DNA from: Streptomyces sp. WAC08241
GTDB lineage: Bacteria > Actinomycetota > Actinomycetes > Streptomycetales > Streptomycetaceae
Assembly (NCBI GenBank): GCA_007858575.1
Contig: CP042279.1
Location: forward strand, 6,603,001 to 6,667,000
Direction of reading: 5' to 3'
Length of the DNA: 64,000 nt
This document shows, one piece after another, positions 59,485 through 64,000 of the stretch (positions are counted from its first letter, which is position 1; every line of letters begins with the position of its first letter). The notes below the pieces were generated by a model that saw only the letters and a list, made by a program, of their open reading frames with translations, was not told the DNA's origin and did no database searches. The translations under genes and the position numbers were made by a program.

Positions 59485-60510
59485 ATGACCGCGAGCACGG
59501 CCGGCAGCAGCGACGAGATCCTGCTCGACCACGGCACCGGGGCGAAGCTGAGCCAGAACTGGTCCAGCTCATCGCCGAGACCCTCGGCGACGTCTACGTC
59601 GGCATCATGGAGGACAGCGCGATCCTCCCGGTCGAGACCGGACGCATCGCCATGACGACGGACTCCTTCGTCGTCGACCCGCCCTTCTTCGGCAACGGCG
59701 ACATCGGCAAGATCGCCGTCTGCGGCACGGTCAACGACCTCGCCGTGGCCGGATCCCGCCCCAAGTACCTCACCCTGGGCCTGATCCTGGAGACCGGCCT
59801 GCCGATCGACCGCCTCCAGCAGGTCCTCGTGTCGATCCGCGAGACGGCCCGCGAGGCCGGCGTGCAGATCGTCGGCGGCGACACCAAGGTGGTCCGCAAG
59901 GGCGAGGCCGACCAGCTCTACCTCAACACCGCGGGCGTCGGCGTCTTCGAGCGCGAGCCGCTCTCCATGACCGACGTGCGCCCCGGCGACAAGGTGATCC
60001 TGAGCGGCCCCATCGGCAACCACACCGTCCACCTGCTCTCCATCCGCGAGGGCCTCGGCTTCGAGCAGCGCGTGGACAGCGACTGCGCCCCGCTGAACAA
60101 CCTGATCGACGGGGTCCTCGACCGGTGCCGGCCGGTGCCGTCCGCTCGATGCGCGACGTCACCCGCGGCGGACTGACCGCCGTCCTCCACGAGTACGCCG
60201 GGAAGCTCGGCCGCACGATCCGGGTCGACACCCCCAGCCTGCCGATCCAGCACGAGACCGCCATGGCGGCCGACATGCTCGGCATCAACCCGCTGCACTG
60301 CGCCAACGAGGGCTGCCTCGCCGTCTTCGTGGACCCCGCCGCCGAGGCGGACGTCCTGGCGGCGCTGCGCTCGCTCCCGTACGGCGAGCACGCCGTCACC
60401 ATCGGCGAGATCTCCGAGGACCCCGAGGCCCTGGTGCTGCTGCGGGACGCCGACGGCCGGGAGACGCAACTGGAAGAACTCCTCGGGCCGAACTGCCCCG
60501 GCTCTGCTGA
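59485..60510 (+). CDS. hypE: HypE-like carbamoyl dehydratase; frame breaks; ends in PRLC
   Basis: About 340 residues of the PurM/SelD fold: SDEILLDHGTGAKLSQ, MEDSAILPVETGRIAMTTDSFVVDPPFF, GDIGKIAVCGTVNDLAVAGSRPKYLTLG, IVGGDTKVVRKGE, SMRDVTRGGLTAVLHEYA. As read the frame runs on into the next gene. One extra G in the GGG near 60485 gives the end GAELPRLC and TGA 60508-60510. This restores the C-terminal PR(I/L)C tail whose Cys receives a carboxamide from HypF and is dehydrated to thiocyanate with ATP. Other breaks lie near 59560 and 60125. The ATG follows AGGAG. Confidence 0.9.
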
Positions 60511-60541
60511 GGACCCGACCCAGGAAACGAGGGGGATCACC

Positions 60542-62925
60542 ATGAGCACCGTGACGTCTCCGCCGGCCACTGCGAGCTCCCCGCCCGGCACCGAAGGGTG
60601 GCGGCTGCGGGTCACCGGGGTGGTGCAGGGCGTCGGCTACCGGCCGTTCGTCTACAAGCTGGCCCGTGAACTGGGCCTCTCCGGCTGGTCCGCAACGACC
60701 CCGAAGGGGTCTCGTGGAGGCGTCCGGTCCGGACGCCGCCCTGGCCGAGTTCGCCGCCGGTCTGAAGGACCGCGCGCCCGAACTCGCCCGCGTCGACGGT
60801 GTCGTGGTGACCAGGGGCTCCCCGCGGGCAGCGTGCCCGCGGGCCCCTTCACCATCGTCCACAGCGCGCACTCCGGCATCCGCACCGCCCTGCTCCCCGC
60901 CGACACCCACGTCTGCGGCGACTGCCAGGGCGAGCTGCGGGACCCCGGCGACCGGCGCCACCGCTACCCGTTCATCAACTGCACCAACTGCGGGCCGCGC
61001 TACTCCATCATCCAGGACCTGCCCTACGACCGGCCGGCCACCACCATGGCGTCCTTCACCATGTGCGCGGCCTGCAAGGCCGAGTACGAGGACCCGCTCG
61101 ACCGGCGCTACCACGCCCAGCCCAACGCCTGCCCCGACTGCGGGCCCCGGCTCCTCCTCACCGACCGGGAGGGCCGCACCACCGAGGGCGACACTGCCCT
61201 GCGCGGCGCCGCCCAGGTCCTCGCCGACGGCGGGATCGTCGCCGTCAAGAGCGTCGGCGGCTTCCACCTCGCCGTGGACGCCACCCAGCCCGGGGCCGTC
61301 GCCCTGCTGCGCCGCCGCAAGCGCCGCGACTCCAAGCCGTTCGCGGTGATGGTCCGCGACCTGGCCACCGCCCAGCGCCTCGCCGTCCTCTCCGAGGACG
61401 AGATCGACGTCCTGCGCTCCCCGGCCCGCCCCATCCTGCTCGCCCGCAAGCAGCCCGACGCCCTGCCCGAGTCGGTCGCGCCCCGCAACCCCAACCTCGG
61501 GATCATGCTGCCGTCGGCGCCCCACCACCACCCGCTCCTGGACGAACCCGGCCTGGAAGCACTGGTGATGACCAGCGGCAACATCTCCGGCTACCCCATC
61601 GCGTACCGCAACGAAGAAGCCCTGGAGCAGCTCTTCGAGATCGCGGACGTCATCCTCTACCACGACCGCGACATCGAGATCCGCGTCGACGACTCCGTCG
61701 TCCGCCTCTCCGTCCACGACGCACTGGACGCGCCCCTGCTCCAGTTCGTCCGCCGGGCCCGCGGCTACGCCCCGTACCCCGTGGACGTGGGCCGCGAGGT
61801 GGTGCCCGCCGTCGCCCTCGGCGCCGAGCTGAAGACCACGGTCGCCCTGTCGCACGGCAGCAAGGTCTTCCTCAGCCAGCACATCGGCGACCTCAAGAAC
61901 GACGAGACCTTCGCCTCCCACCGGCGCACCGCCCGCCACCTCGCCCGGCTCTACGCCCTGGAGCCGCGCCTGACCGCGCACGACCTGCACCCGCAGTTCC
62001 GCTCCACCCGGGCGGCGCTCGACGAGGACGGGGCCGGCACCGGGCGGACCGTCGTCGAGGTGCAGCACCACCACGCCCACATGGCCTCCTGCATGGCCGA
62101 GAACCACGTCACCGGCACCACCCTCGGCGTCATCTTCGACGGCTTCGGCTACGGCGAGGACGGCACCGTCTGGGGCGGCGAGTTCTCCTCGGCGACTACG
62201 CCGCCTACCGGCGCGTCGGACGCCTCCGCAGGCTGCCCCTCATCGGCGGCGACCAGGCCGTCCGCGAACCCGTCCGCACCGGCTACGCCTCGCCCTCGAC
62301 GCCTTCGACGGCGACCGGGAGAAGGCCGTCGCCGCCTTCCCCGCCCTCGCGGAACTCGACGAGCAGCAGCGGCACGTGTACGCCACCATGGCCGCCCGGG
62401 GCGTCAACTCCCCGGCCACCTCCAGCATGGGCCGCCTCTTCGACGGCGCCGCCGCGCTCGCCGGGGTCTGCTCCCGGGCCGAGTACGAGGCCCAGGGCCC
62501 CATCGAACTGGAGGGCCTGCTCGCCCGCGACTCCGCCCCGGAGACCGCCTACCGCTTCGGCGCCCACGCGCCCGAGGAGGACGGTCCCGTCGAGGTCGAC
62601 CCCGGCCCGTGATCCGGGCCATGGCCGACGACCTCGCGGCCGGCCTGCCCGCCGACCGGATCAGCCGCCGCTTCCACACCGCCGTCGTGGAGATGGTCCG
62701 CGACCGCTGCCGGGCCTTCCGCGAGGAGACCGGCGTGCGGCAGGTGGTGCTCTCCGGCGGCGTGTTCCTCAACGAGTTCCTGCTGCTCAACTGTCTGACC
62801 GGGCTGACCGCCGACGGTTTCGACACCTACGTCCACCGACAGGTCCCGACCAACGACGGCGGCATCGCCCTCGGCCAGGTCATGGTCGCGGACGCCCGTA
62901 CATCCCCTGGGAAGTGATGACGTGA
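60542..62925 (+). CDS. hypF: HypF carbamoyltransferase, complete domain set; frame breaks
   Basis: About 790 residues. The order is acylphosphatase domain (VVQGVGYRPFVYK, from residue 27), two zinc fingers (CGDCQGEL...CTNCGPR and CAACKAEY...CPDCGPR), a YrdC/Sua5-like domain (SVGGFHLAVDATQ, RRRKRRDSKPFAVMV, VMTSGNISGYPIAYRNEEAL), and a Kae1-like domain (VQHHHAHMASCMAEN metal site, GVIFDGFGYGEDGTVWGGEF, LSGGVFLNEFLLLNCL). HypF makes carbamoyl-adenylate from carbamoyl phosphate and ATP, then S-carboxamidates HypE. Frame changes lie near 60690, 60810, 62195, 62290 and 62590. As read it ends at 62917; a frame ending EVMT at 62925 overlaps the next GTG. Confidence 0.92.
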
Positions 62926-64000
62926 CCACCCGCACGACCGCCCCCACACCGGACGAGATCTACGCGTACGTCCGGGCCCGCGAATCCGGCGCCCGCACCT
63001 ACGCCACCGCTTTCGGCCAAGTCCTCCAGGACGGGCACGGCGCCCGCGTCCGCGACGGCCACGGCACCGAGTACATCGACTGCCTGGCCGCCGCCGGCAC
63101 CCTCGCCCTCGGCCACAACCACCCCGAGATCCTGCGCCGGGTGGGCGAGTACCTGGAATCCGGCCAGGTGCAGCAGGCCCTCGACCTGACCACCCCCGCC
63201 AAGTACGCCTTCCTGTCGGCGCTCTACGAGAACCTGCCCGGCACGATGGCGGACACCTTCCGCACCCAGTTCTGCGGGCCCGCCGGGGCGGACGCCACCG
63301 AGGCCGCGATCAAGCTCTTCAAGACCGCCACCGGCCGCCGCACGGTCCTCTCCTTCCACGGCGCCTACCACGGCATGACGGCCGGCTCGCTGGCCCTCAC
63401 CGGCAACCTGGGCGCCAAGGAGGCCGTGCCCTCCCTCATGCCGGACGTGCACCACCTGCCGTACCCCTACGACTACCGCTGCCCCTTCGGGCTCGGCGGC
63501 GACCAGGGATCCGGGTCGGCCTCACCTACATCGAGCGGCTGCTCACCGACCCCGAGAGCGGCATCACCAAGCCCGCCGCCGTCTTCGTGGAGGCCGTGCA
63601 GGGCGAGGGCGGCGTGATCCCCGCGCCCCCGAGTGGCTGCGCGGACTGCGCGAGATCACCGCCCGCCTCGACATCCCGCTCGTCCTCGACGAGATCCAGG
63701 CCGGCTGGGGCCGCACCGGCACCATGTGGGCCTTCGAGGAGTCCGGCATCGAACCCGACGCCGTCCTCGTCTCCAAGGCGGTCGGCGGCGGCTTCCCGCT
63801 CGCCCTGATGCTCTACCACGGCAAGTACGACGCCTGGCGTCCCGGCGCCCACGCGGGCACCTTCCGCGGCAACCAGATCGCCCTGGTGGCGGGCGCCGCC
63901 GCCCTGGAGGTCTTGGCCGAAGAAGGACTCGTGGAGAAGGCCGCCGTCAAGGGAGAGTTGCTCGGCGGCCTGCTGCGGCGCCTCGCCCTGACCCGTCCGG
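62922..64000 (+). CDS. Class III (diaminobutyrate/acetylornithine-type) aminotransferase, truncated by window end
   Basis: At least 359 residues are present. MTTRTTAPTPDEIYAYVRARESGA, TEYIDCLAAAGTLALGHNHPEIL, the PLP pocket QFCGPAGADATEAAIKLFKTATG, SFHGAYHGMTAGSLALTG, VLDEIQAGWGRTGTMWAF and the PLP-lysine site LVSKAVGGGFPLALML. GPAGADATEAAIKL and AGWGRTG are as in EctB-type diaminobutyrate transaminases, so an omega-amino group transfer from glutamate is likely. GTG 62922 overlaps the previous stop. Frame changes lie near 63510 and 63630. Confidence 0.92.

Noticed and set aside
60125..62917. HypE-HypF natural fusion protein
   Set aside because: The raw frame is continuous, but the canonical PRLC-stop appears with one base restored and HypF has its own ATG with upstream sequence, so I treat them as two genes.
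127..64000. Widespread pseudogenes
   Set aside because: Breaks affect essential and housekeeping genes equally and lie at homopolymers; technical indels are the simpler explanation.

Overview
The window is about 64 kb of very GC-rich actinobacterial chromosome, almost certainly from a Streptomyces. The main evidence is an AdpA protein that reads almost residue for residue like known streptomycete AdpA, with a rare leucine TTA codon, next to the oligoribonuclease gene orn and a tRNA-His. Nearby are glmS, a secreted beta-N-acetylhexosaminidase with a DasR-like site, and a leucine-degradation operon, an arrangement that I recall from Streptomyces core chromosomes.

A technical point governs the whole annotation. 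Most genes of ordinary families are cut by single-base frame changes, usually inside or beside runs of C or G, while protein similarity continues in the next frame. There are several dozen such breaks, roughly one per 0.7-1 kb, in essential genes (glmS) and accessory genes alike. I read them as uncorrected sequencing or assembly indels, not real gene decay, and give each gene its full extent. Genes with no break include the histidine phosphatase, the response regulator, the first AspT antiporter, orn, the biotin carboxylase subunit and agmatinase.

Layout. 0.1-5.6 kb, minus strand: a cassette with a PAP2 phosphatase, a Cas4/Dna2-like Fe-S nuclease, an unknown protein, an SF1 helicase and a small unknown protein. 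5.7-9.9 kb: a histidine phosphatase, an HTH-TPR regulator with a small divergent partner, a spermidine-synthase-like methyltransferase and a membrane-anchored protein. 10-13.9 kb: a two-component system and a secreted chitinase. 13.9-19 kb: aspartate 4-decarboxylase with two aspartate:alanine antiporter genes. 19.2-23.8 kb: tRNA-His, orn, adpA, a universal stress protein and an acetate transporter. 23.9-28.8 kb: glmS, a small conserved protein, hexosaminidase and a LysE exporter. 28.8-35.2 kb: the liu-type leucine/isovalerate operon with a divergent TetR gene and a remarkable operator array. 35.3-45.6 kb: a phosphatase, cation efflux protein, thioesterase, acyl-CoA dehydrogenase, HTH-membrane protein, PucR regulator, agmatinase and a ThDP enzyme. 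45.8-53.5 kb: a fused full-length ABC exporter, secreted S37 peptidase and secreted GH3 enzyme. 53.6-55.6 kb: a divergent LysR/EamA pair.

55.6-64 kb is the most unusual part. A LuxR-type regulator diverges from a plus-strand operon encoding a 49-residue signal-like peptide, a heme-oxygenase-fold metalloenzyme, a GNAT acetyltransferase, an isochorismatase-type hydrolase, HypE, HypF and a class III aminotransferase that runs off the end. HypE and HypF make a thiocarboxamide and then a thiocyanate on the C-terminal cysteine of HypE. No hypABCD or hydrogenase genes are visible here, so the set could be a biosynthetic cluster that has borrowed the cyanide-ligand chemistry. That is an inference, and I know of no described pathway with this gene set.
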